This document shows positions 18,094 to 26,521 of a stretch of DNA of 64,000 nucleotides, in pieces. The stretch is taken from NCBI GenBank assembly GCA_036386455.1, contig DASVVS010000107.1, positions 9,707-73,706 on the forward strand. Reading direction: 5' to 3'. Source of the DNA: AC-37 sp036386455 (GTDB lineage Bacteria; Actinomycetota; Thermoleophilia; Solirubrobacterales; Thermoleophilaceae). Below the pieces are notes generated by a model, which was not told the DNA's origin, made no database searches, and saw only the letters and a list, made by a program, of their open reading frames with translations. A program made the translations under genes and the position numbers. Each line of letters begins with the position of its first letter. Within the stretch, counting starts at the first letter, position 1.

Positions 18094-19020
18094 ATGTCCG
18101 GGGCTCCGGGCGGGGGAATGCCGGGCGGGGGGTTGCCTGGCGGGATGCCGGGCGGCGCGCCGCCCGCGTTCTCGATCGGAGCGCCGGGTGGAGCCGTGGG
18201 GCCGCCGGGTGGGGTGCCGCCGCCGCTGGTCCAGCCGCTGACGCTGCTCGCGCCGCTGCCCGGCGCGATGCAGGCCGGGCCGCTCGCGATCGCGGGCGGG
18301 GGACTGCCCGGGGCGGCCGTCGCGATGTCCGCGCTGCCCGCGATGCCCGGCGGGGTCGCCGAGCCGTTGCCCTTCTCGTCCGCGCCCGGCGGGGGAGTGC
18401 CCGGGGCGGGGATGCAGCTTCCGCTGCCGGACCTTCATGCGGCGGCTCGTGCCGCCCTGGAGGGCGTGGTGGAGCACGCGCCGGAGGCGCCGGCGCACGC
18501 GGCGGCCCCGGTCTCCACGCGGACCCAGGCCTCCATGCCGGCTCCGCCGCCCGAGGCGCCGCCGATCGGCGCGCAGACGCCGCACGTCGCGGCCATGCCG
18601 GTCGACTGGGCGGCGCTTCCGCCCGCGCCGGCGCCGGGGTCCGGCACGCGCCCGCCCGCTCCGGGGTCCCGCACGGCCCCGCCCGCCCCTGGCGTCTGGG
18701 CCGCCCCCGGGCCGCGCCCCACGTGGGCCCCGGCGCCGCGGCCGCTCCCGCCCGCCCCGCTCGACCGCCAGGCGTGGCCGGGCGCGGAGGTCGTGCCGGA
18801 GGAGCGCGATCTCGGGCAGAGGGTGGGCGACCGGCTCTACCCGTTCGTCGAGCGCATCAAGGACAGCCGGCTCGGGTGGGTCGGCGTGGTGGCCCTGTTC
18901 GGCCTGACGGTGCCGATCATGCTGCTGAGGCAGCGAGGCGACGTCCGGGTGCGGCTGATCCTCGGCGCCTTCATGTTCTTCGTCTGGATCGGGCTGATCC
19001 AGGACCTCGCCAGCGGTTAG
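18094..19020 (+). CDS. Gly/Pro/Met-rich protein with C-terminal membrane hairpin, function unknown
   Basis: About 308 residues, unrecognised. Residues 1-40 are almost purely Gly/Pro/Met/Ala (GGGMPGGGLPGGMPGG). A long Ala/Pro-rich disordered region follows to about 220, with only a short helical patch (LPDLHAAARAALEGVVEHAPE). The C-terminal 80 residues look folded: a charged helix (ERDLGQRVGDRLYPFVERIKDS), then two membrane helices (GWVGVVALFGLTVPIMLL and LILGAFMFFVWIGLIQDLAS). It begins 41 bases after atpC on the same strand, so co-transcription is possible. The ATG is the only start between atpC and the repeats. Confidence 0.65.
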   Translation: MSGAPGGGMPGGGLPGGMPGGAPPAFSIGAPGGAVGPPGGVPPPLVQPLTLLAPLPGAMQAGPLAIAGGGLPGAAVAMSALPAMPGGVAEPLPFSSAPGGGVPGAGMQLPLPDLHAAARAALEGVVEHAPEAPAHAAAPVSTRTQASMPAPPPEAPPIGAQTPHVAAMPVDWAALPPAPAPGSGTRPPAPGSRTAPPAPGVWAAPGPRPTWAPAPRPLPPAPLDRQAWPGAEVVPEERDLGQRVGDRLYPFVERIKDSRLGWVGVVALFGLTVPIMLLRQRGDVRVRLILGAFMFFVWIGLIQDLASG

Positions 19021-19023
19021 GCT
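19018..19023 (+). promoter_or_regulatory. putative -10 element TAGGCT of the DUF2510 gene
   Basis: TAGGCT lies 7 bases before the ATG at 19031 and includes the stop codon of the preceding gene. It fits the TANNNT-N6-9-start pattern of the window. Confidence 0.5.
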
Positions 19024-19030
19024 GACCGTG

Positions 19031-20122
19031 ATGAACGCCGTGGACCCCCTGGCCCAGTTCTTCGCCGCCTCGCCCCGCCATTCCGCCGGCCTGGGCGGGC
19101 GCGCCGGCATCCGGGGCCAGGTCGACACGGCGCTCAACGATCTCCAGGTGCCCGCCACGCTCGACAAGGACGGGGACTGGAAGCTGCAGACCGACGTCGG
19201 CCCGTTCCTGCTGATGGTGGACAAGGCGGACTCCGACCTCGTGGCGATCCAGACGATGCAGTCGATGGGGAAGAAGGCCAAGAGCTCCGCCGACGAGATG
19301 CACGTGCTGATGGCGCTGAACTACGCGGCCCGGGGGATCGCGCGGTTCGGGGTCGTGCAGGACAACGATCAGAACCTGCTGGTGCTGTGCGCCCGGCTCG
19401 CGCCGGACGAGATCTCGACGGACGCAGTGCAGCGGATGCTGAGCGACTGCTTCCGGCTCTCGCGACGGGTCGACGAGCTGCTCGGCAACGCGCCGCCCCA
19501 GCCCGCGCCCCAGCCCCCGCCTCAGCCCGCGGCTCAGCCCCCGGCTCAGCCGGGCGGCTGGCAGGCCGCTGACGCGGCGCTGGCGCAGGCGGAGGCCGGC
19601 GCCGGGCCGCAGTCTCCGGCGGCCGCCCAGGGGCCGGAGGCGGGCGATGCGGACATGCCGAAGCCGGCCGCCGACGAGGTGATCGCCTCCGCGGCGGACG
19701 TCACGCGCATGGCGTCGCCGATCCCGGAGGCGAAGCCGCCGGATGGGGCGGAGCCCGCCTCGCCGGCGCCTGCCGCCGAGCCCGCCCCGCAACCGGCGCA
19801 GCCGGCACCGGCGGCCCAGCCCGCGCCGGACCCGGTGCCCACGGTGCAGCCGGCCCCCGTCGCGCAGCCCGCGCCCGTGGCGCAGCCCGCACCCGTGGCT
19901 CAGCCCGCGCCGGCGACACCGCTACCTGGACCCGCCCCGATCGCGCCGCAGCCCGCGCCCGTCGCCCCGCAGCCCGCGCCCGTCGCCCAGCCGGCCCCGG
20001 TCGCTCCGCAGCCGCCTCCGCAGGCCGCGCTTCCGCCCGCCAACTGGTACCCGGACCCGCACCGCCAGGCCCGGCTCCGGTACTGGGACGGGCAGCGCTG
20101 GACCCAGCACGTGGCGAACTAG
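19031..20122 (+). CDS. YbjN-like N-domain protein with Pro-rich linker and C-terminal DUF2510 domain
   Basis: 363 residues. Residues about 20-155 (GIRGQVDTALNDLQVPATLDKDGDWKLQTDVGPFLLMVDKADSDLVAIQTM and onward) resemble the YbjN/secretion-chaperone-like fold. Next is a linker of about 170 residues made of QPAP/VAQPAP repeats. The C-terminus (NWYPDPHRQARLRYWDGQRWTQHVAN) is a textbook DUF2510 motif, common in actinobacterial envelope proteins. No signal peptide is seen. The ATG at 19031 is favoured over the GTG at 19028 by the promoter spacing. The stop shares CTAG with the convergent M48 gene. Confidence 0.75.
   Translation: MNAVDPLAQFFAASPRHSAGLGGRAGIRGQVDTALNDLQVPATLDKDGDWKLQTDVGPFLLMVDKADSDLVAIQTMQSMGKKAKSSADEMHVLMALNYAARGIARFGVVQDNDQNLLVLCARLAPDEISTDAVQRMLSDCFRLSRRVDELLGNAPPQPAPQPPPQPAAQPPAQPGGWQAADAALAQAEAGAGPQSPAAAQGPEAGDADMPKPAADEVIASAADVTRMASPIPEAKPPDGAEPASPAPAAEPAPQPAQPAPAAQPAPDPVPTVQPAPVAQPAPVAQPAPVAQPAPATPLPGPAPIAPQPAPVAPQPAPVAQPAPVAPQPPPQAALPPANWYPDPHRQARLRYWDGQRWTQHVAN
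19846..20026 (+). repeat. degenerate Pro-Ala-Pro repeat tract inside the DUF2510 gene
   Basis: Repeated 12- to 18-base units encode (V)AQPAP and PQPAPV over about 60 residues. It is a coding low-complexity linker and not a CRISPR or intergenic repeat. Confidence 0.8.
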
Positions 20123-21051
20123 CCCGGGTCGAGCACCGGTCGCGCCAGCACGAGCCGGCGCTCCATCTCCTCGAGCCGCTCGATCCGCGTGGCCAGCCGC
20201 GGATGCGTGGCCCAGAGCCGGGCCGGGCCGCTTGGCTCGCGGCGGCTCGGCAGCACGTAGAACAGGTCCCCGCCGCCGACCGTCCGGAGGTCGTTCCGCG
20301 GGATCCGGCCGAGCTCGCCGGACAGACGCCGCAGCGCGGATGCCAGCGCCGCCGGCGAGCCCGTGAGGATCGCGGCGCCGCGATCGGCCGCGAGCTCGCG
20401 GTGGCGCGCGAGGATGCGAGCGGCCAGGAGGCCGGGCAGGGCCAGCGCCAGCGCGAACGAGCCATAGATGGTGGCGACGATCAGGAGCCGCAGCCTCACC
20501 TCCTGCGCTGCCTCCGTGACGACCTGCTTCACGCCCTGGACGATCCACGTGGGTGGCCCGCCCAGGAGAGTCATCACGAGCGCGTCGCCGTTGGCCAGAT
20601 GCGAGAGCTCGTGGGCGATCACCGCGGTGAGCTCGTCTTCGTCGAGTCGCTCCGCGAGGCCGGCCGTCGCCGTGATGGTGGCGCCTCCGAGCAGGCGCTC
20701 CGTGGTCCAGCACTGCGGCGCGTCGACCGGGTCGATCTCGACCCGCGGCGCGGGCAGGTCCGCGAGGACCGCGAGTCGCTGCACGATCCCCTCGACCCGG
20801 TCGTGCGCCTCCGCGCCTCGCTCGCGCCGGTCGCGCAGCTCCCTGGCGCGCCGCGTCGACACGGCCCCGGTCACCCCGAAGATCGCAAACGCCGCGACGG
20901 CGTACGCCCAGCCCTCCTCCATCAACAGCGCCACCCGCACGAGACCGCCGACGAGGACGCCGGTGAGGATCAGGCTCACGAGCGCCGCGAGCGCCATGCG
21001 CGCCTGGAGCCCGCGGTCGCGCGGGAAGAGCTCGCGTCCCCCGCGTGCCAT
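20119..21051 (-). CDS. M48-family zinc metalloprotease (HtpX-like)
   Basis: 310 residues. Two N-terminal hydrophobic helices (about 18-45 and 49-65) precede the protease domain. The zinc site HELSH lies at 147-151, with the downstream third ligand region RHRELAADRGA. Two further hydrophobic stretches (about 180-205) lie between them, as in HtpX. It should be a membrane-bound endopeptidase for protein quality control. The ATG at 21051 is chosen because TACGCT stands 6 bases before it; the frame is open further upstream but lacks family sequence. Confidence 0.85.
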   Translation of the reverse strand: MARGGRELFPRDRGLQARMALAALVSLILTGVLVGGLVRVALLMEEGWAYAVAAFAIFGVTGAVSTRRARELRDRRERGAEAHDRVEGIVQRLAVLADLPAPRVEIDPVDAPQCWTTERLLGGATITATAGLAERLDEDELTAVIAHELSHLANGDALVMTLLGGPPTWIVQGVKQVVTEAAQEVRLRLLIVATIYGSFALALALPGLLAARILARHRELAADRGAAILTGSPAALASALRRLSGELGRIPRNDLRTVGGGDLFYVLPSRREPSGPARLWATHPRLATRIERLEEMERRLVLARPVLDPG

Positions 21052-21057
21052 GCGCCG

Positions 21058-21063
21058 AGCGTA
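21058..21063 (-). promoter_or_regulatory. putative -10 element TACGCT of the M48 protease gene
   Basis: TACGCT is separated by 6 bases from the ATG at 21051, consistent with a leaderless transcript. Confidence 0.45.
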
Positions 21064-21131
21064 AGCGCCGAGGCGCCCGGACGCCATCCCCGCTTGAAGG
21101 GACTCGCCCCCCGAGCGCGAATGCACGCGGG

Positions 21132-22649
21132 ATGAGACGACTCGCGGTCCTCCTCGGCGTGCTCGCCGCCCTCGCGGCGGCCGCACCGGCGCACGCCGCC
21201 AACGTGGCGCTCTTCAATGACGCGACCTTCGTGGGCAACGGCGACGAGTCGGGCAACGTCGCCGCGAGCCTGGTCAGCCAGGGTCACACCGTCTTCACGT
21301 TCACCGACGAGTCGCCCGACGGGATCCGCACCGCGCTCACCGGCCGCGACGTGCTGCTGATCCCCGATCTCGCCGGCGACACGAACCTCGTCCTCAGCGG
21401 GGCCGCGCGCGAGGTCATCCGGCAGTTCGTCGCCGACGGCGGCGGGTTCGTGATCAACGGGCACGCCACCGGCTCGGAGGCGGCGAACCTGGTCAACGCG
21501 CTCTTCAACTTCGACCTGGTGGAGGGGCCGGCCGGCAGCTCCGCGAAGATCCAGGACCGCGCCAACGGCACCGAGTTCGCGGGCGGACCCGACGGGCTGT
21601 CCGGGAACAACGCCATGTCCGGCGTCGACATCACCTCGCTCCCGGCGGGCGGGCGGAGCGTCTACCAGTCGATGGCGCGCTCCACGGTCGCGATCCTCTA
21701 CCGCGGGCTCGGCTCGATCACCTACCTCGGCTGGGACTGGCACGACTCGAACCCGCCGGAGCCGGGCCTGCAGGACGGCGGCTGGCAGGGCATCCTGAAC
21801 AGCGCGGTGGCGCGACCCACGCTCAGCATCGCCGACGTCGGCGTGCTCGAGGGCAACAGCGGCGTGACGCAGGCGCGGTTCGTGGTCTCGCTGGCCGGCG
21901 GCCCGTCATCCGAGGAGGTGCGCGCGACGCTCGAGGGCGCGGGCGGGACCGCGACCGCCGGCCAGGACTACGCGCCGCCCCCCGCGACCGTGACGATCCC
22001 GCGCGGCGAGACGCAGGCGAACGTGGACGTGGCCGTGATCGGCGACATCGCCGACGAGGCCAACGAGACCTTCGAGCTCCGGGCGACCTCGGTTTTCGGC
22101 GCGACGCTCGCCCGTGGCACCGCCCTCGGCACGATCGGCGACGACGATCCGACTCCCGGCCGCTGCAAGAACCGCCAGGACGCCAACGACACCGGCGGCA
22201 CGCTGAGCGGCACCCCGTTCGGCGACCTGCTCGTGGGCGGTCCGGCGAAGGACGTGCTGAACGGCGGCGACGGCGAGGACTGCCTGCGCGGCCGCGCCGG
22301 CAACGACCGGCTGAGCGGCGGGGACGACGACGACTCGCTGAGCGGTGAGGCCGGCAACGACCGGCTGAGCGGCGGCGAGGGCGCCGACACGGCCTCCGGC
22401 GGCGACGGCAACGACACGATCTCCGGCGGCAACGGCAACGACCGGCTCGGCGGCGGCAACGGCAACGACAAGATCAACGGCGGCCAGGGCCTCAACACCT
22501 ACAGCGGCGGGGCCGGCAACGACAACATCGTGGCCGCCAACGGCCGCCGCGAGACGATCGACTGCGGGCGCGGCTCGAAGGACAAGGTGCGGGCGGACCG
22601 CACCGACAACGTCCGCAACTGCGAGTCCGTGCAGCGCCTGAGCCGCTAG
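21132..22649 (+). CDS. secreted Calx-beta / RTX calcium-repeat protein
   Basis: 505 residues. A signal peptide (MRRLAVLLGVLAALAAAAPAHA) is followed by a domain of about 200 residues that resembles a glutamine-amidotransferase-like/flavodoxin fold (VALFNDATFVGNGDESGNVAASLVSQGHTVFTF, FVADGGGFVINGH) without visible catalytic residues. Next is a Calx-beta domain (about 230-340, ending TIGDDDP). The rest is RTX-type nonapeptides (GGDGNDTISGG-like) binding calcium. The C-terminus contains Cys residues (NRRETIDCG type, then RNCESV) common in actinobacterial calcium-binding secreted proteins. Its role is unknown, probably extracellular or cell-surface. Confidence 0.85.
   Translation: MRRLAVLLGVLAALAAAAPAHAANVALFNDATFVGNGDESGNVAASLVSQGHTVFTFTDESPDGIRTALTGRDVLLIPDLAGDTNLVLSGAAREVIRQFVADGGGFVINGHATGSEAANLVNALFNFDLVEGPAGSSAKIQDRANGTEFAGGPDGLSGNNAMSGVDITSLPAGGRSVYQSMARSTVAILYRGLGSITYLGWDWHDSNPPEPGLQDGGWQGILNSAVARPTLSIADVGVLEGNSGVTQARFVVSLAGGPSSEEVRATLEGAGGTATAGQDYAPPPATVTIPRGETQANVDVAVIGDIADEANETFELRATSVFGATLARGTALGTIGDDDPTPGRCKNRQDANDTGGTLSGTPFGDLLVGGPAKDVLNGGDGEDCLRGRAGNDRLSGGDDDDSLSGEAGNDRLSGGEGADTASGGDGNDTISGGNGNDRLGGGNGNDKINGGQGLNTYSGGAGNDNIVAANGRRETIDCGRGSKDKVRADRTDNVRNCESVQRLSR
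22243..22540 (+). repeat. RTX nonapeptide repeat region (coding)
   Basis: About ten 27-base units encode GGxGNDxLx-type calcium-binding nonapeptides inside the secreted protein, for example GGDGNDTIS and GGNGNDRLG. Confidence 0.85.
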
Positions 22650-22680
22650 CGCGGCGGCCCGGCGCGCGGCGGCTCCGGGG

Positions 22681-23576
22681 CTAGGTGCGCGGCGGCGCCG
22701 CGTCTCCGAACGGCTCGTCGCGCTCGCGTACGGCCTGCTTGAAGCCCGCCTCGGCGGCACGCTGCTGGAACGCGTAGCCCTCCGGCGTGTGGCGGGCGAC
22801 GCCGTCGAAGACCGTCGCCAGCACCTGCGTGGCGTGCAGTCCCTGGGCGTAGAGCGTCTGGTTCACGAGCAGCTTGTGCATCACGAGCTGGTTCACCGGC
22901 ACCAGCGCGATCCGCTCGAGCAGGGACTCGAAGCGGGCGTCGAGCTCTCCGGGCGGCGGCGCCTCGATCGCGAGGCCCCACTCGTGCGCCTCCCGCCCCG
23001 TGAGCAGGTCGCCCGTGAACAGCAGCCGCTTGGCCTTCTCCGGGCCGATCCGGTGCGCCCACACCATCGTCGTGGGCGTTCCCCACACGCGCGCGGGCGG
23101 GTACCCGATGCGGGCGTCGTCGGCGATCACGAGTAGGTCCGAGCAGAGCGCCATGTCGGTCCCGCCGGCCACGCAGAACCCGTGCACCTTGCAGACGACC
23201 GGCTTGTTCGCGTGGAACAGCGACATGAAGCCGCGGACGTTGCGGCTCATCATCGCGAAGTCGACCATCGGGTCCCAGTTGCCGGAGGGGTCGTGGTTGC
23301 GGCCGAGGACCGCGGGATCGAGGGGGGACCCTGAGGGTGCGTCGGCGAATGAGGTGTCGGACATGTTGCCCTCCGCCGAGGCGACCAGGTCGTAGCCGCC
23401 GCAGAACCCCTTGCCGGCGCCCGACAGGGCGATCACGTGCACGGACGGGTCGAGGTCCGCCCGCTCGACCGCCGCCGCCAGCTCGCGCGGCATCTCCAGC
23501 GTGATCCCGTTGCCGCGCTCGGGGCGGTTCAGGGTGATGCGTGCGATCCGGCCGTCGACGCGATAGTCGAGCGTGT

Positions 23577-23580
<4 letters not shown>
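22681..23580 (-). CDS. enoyl-CoA hydratase/isomerase family protein
   Basis: 299 residues of the crotonase fold. The oxyanion-hole segments ALSGAGKGFCGGYDL and KPVVCKVHGFCVAGGTDMALCSDLLVIADDARIGYPPARVWG are clear. It would act on enoyl-CoA or related thioesters in fatty-acid or amino-acid breakdown; the precise substrate is unknown. Compared with standard members it has an insertion after the first motif (about 70-115, ASAEGNMSDTSFADAPSGSPL). The GTG start overlaps the TGA of the AidB-like gene, so the two are coupled and probably function together. Confidence 0.9.
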
Positions 23581-25241
<1,661 letters not shown>

Positions 25242-25248
25242 GTGCCGA

Positions 25249-25254
25249 ATCCTA
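25249..25254 (-). promoter_or_regulatory. putative -10 element TAGGAT of the aidB-like gene
   Basis: TAGGAT, then 7 bases, then ATG at 25241. It lies in a short divergent region with the glycosidase-like gene. Confidence 0.5.
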
Positions 25255-25303
25255 CGCGCCGAGACGGCCCGCGCCGCAACCGCACCTACCCTCACGGGTT
25301 CTC

Positions 25304-26491
25304 TTGAACGTGACCCGTCTCGCGATCCTCCTCGCCGCGGCGGCAGCGCTCCTCGCTGCCGTGCCCGCCGGCGCCGCCGCGCAGCGCTCCGTGCCGCCGC
25401 TCTTCTACGGCGCCAACTGGGACGGCGAGATCGAGCTGCTCTCGAGCGACTCCGTGCGCGACGCGGAGAACGCGCGGATGGCGCGCAGCGGCGTCGAGTC
25501 GAAGCGGATCGCGTTCGAGTGGCTCCGGGCGCAGAAGCGGCGCGGGCTGCCGTTCGACCACACCAAGACCGATCGCGCCGTGCGGCACGCGGTGAACCAC
25601 GGAATCGACGTGCTGCCGGTCGTGATCCTCGCCCCCAAGTGGGCCCGCCAGTACCCGGACGTGGCGCACTCGCCGCCGAAGAGCTTCGTCGACTACACGC
25701 GCTACCTGCGCGCGCTGATCGAGCGCTACGGCGAGAGCGGCTCGTTCTGGCTCGAGAACCCGCTGCTGCCCAAGCGGCCGATCCGCCAGTGGCAGATCTG
25801 GAACGAGCCGCACCTGCAGTACCAGTGGTCGATACCGACCGGCCAGGACTACGCGCCGGGCTACGGCAAGCTGCTGCGCGCGTCGTACAAGGCGATCAAG
25901 GCCGCCGATCCGGCGGCGACGGTGGCGCTCGCCGGTCTCTCCAACGAGTCCTGGAAGTACCTGGAGCACCTTTACAAGAAGGGCGGGATCAGGGGCTCGT
26001 TCGACGTGGCCGCCGTGCACCCGTACACGTCCAAGCCGGACGGGATCATCACGCTCGTCAAGCGCTTCCGGATCGTGATGAAGCGCTACGGCGCCGCCAG
26101 GATGCCGCTCTGGATCACGGAGCTCGGGCTGCCGGCGTCGAAGGGCAAGATCGACTCGAGCAACAAGCTCCAGACGACCGACGAGGGCATGGGGCAGTAC
26201 CTCGCTCGGGCGTTCAAGCTGCTCGTGAAGAACCAGTCGTCGAGCCTCGGCAACGTGCAGCGCGTGTACTGGTACACGTGGGCGTCGATCTACTGCTGCG
26301 AGCAGTTCCGCTTCACGGGGCTCGTGGAGTACGACGGCAAGAACACCGTGAAGCCGATGCCGGCGCTCGACCAGTACGTGGCCAGCGCGCGGCGCTACGA
26401 GGGCTGCGTGAAGGACGAGAAGGCGCAGTGCGCTCCGACGGCGCAGCCGGGGCCGGCTCCGCCGCCCACCCCGGCGCCGGCCGGGCCCTAG
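25304..26491 (+). CDS. secreted clan-A glycoside hydrolase-like protein
   Basis: 395 residues with a signal peptide (about 1-27, ending GAAAQ). The barrel has the two glutamates expected of clan GH-A: E168 in IWNEPH (acid/base) and E273 in LWITELGLP (nucleophile). The segment between follows the GH39/GH5-like order. The C-terminal 25 residues are Pro/Ala-rich. It likely acts on an extracellular or wall glycan; the substrate is unknown. The start may be TTG 25304 or GTG 25310. TACCCT at 25287-25292 could be its -10, farther away than usual. Confidence 0.75.
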   Translation: MNVTRLAILLAAAAALLAAVPAGAAAQRSVPPLFYGANWDGEIELLSSDSVRDAENARMARSGVESKRIAFEWLRAQKRRGLPFDHTKTDRAVRHAVNHGIDVLPVVILAPKWARQYPDVAHSPPKSFVDYTRYLRALIERYGESGSFWLENPLLPKRPIRQWQIWNEPHLQYQWSIPTGQDYAPGYGKLLRASYKAIKAADPAATVALAGLSNESWKYLEHLYKKGGIRGSFDVAAVHPYTSKPDGIITLVKRFRIVMKRYGAARMPLWITELGLPASKGKIDSSNKLQTTDEGMGQYLARAFKLLVKNQSSSLGNVQRVYWYTWASIYCCEQFRFTGLVEYDGKNTVKPMPALDQYVASARRYEGCVKDEKAQCAPTAQPGPAPPPTPAPAGP

Positions 26492-26521
26492 GCGCTCCGG
26501 CCGCCCTAGGCGCTCCGGCGG
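26486..26521. repeat. 18-bp tandem duplication covering two convergent stop codons
   Basis: CCCTAGGCGCTCCGGC occurs at 26486-26501 and again at 26504-26519, an 18-base period. The first copy supplies the TAG of the plus-strand glycosidase gene, and the second supplies the CTA (TAG) of the minus-strand glycosyltransferase gene. Confidence 0.8.

Noticed and set aside
19846..20026. Short regularly spaced repeats that could be mistaken for a CRISPR array
   Set aside because: They are in frame, encode a QPAP linker, are degenerate, and have no spacers of constant length.
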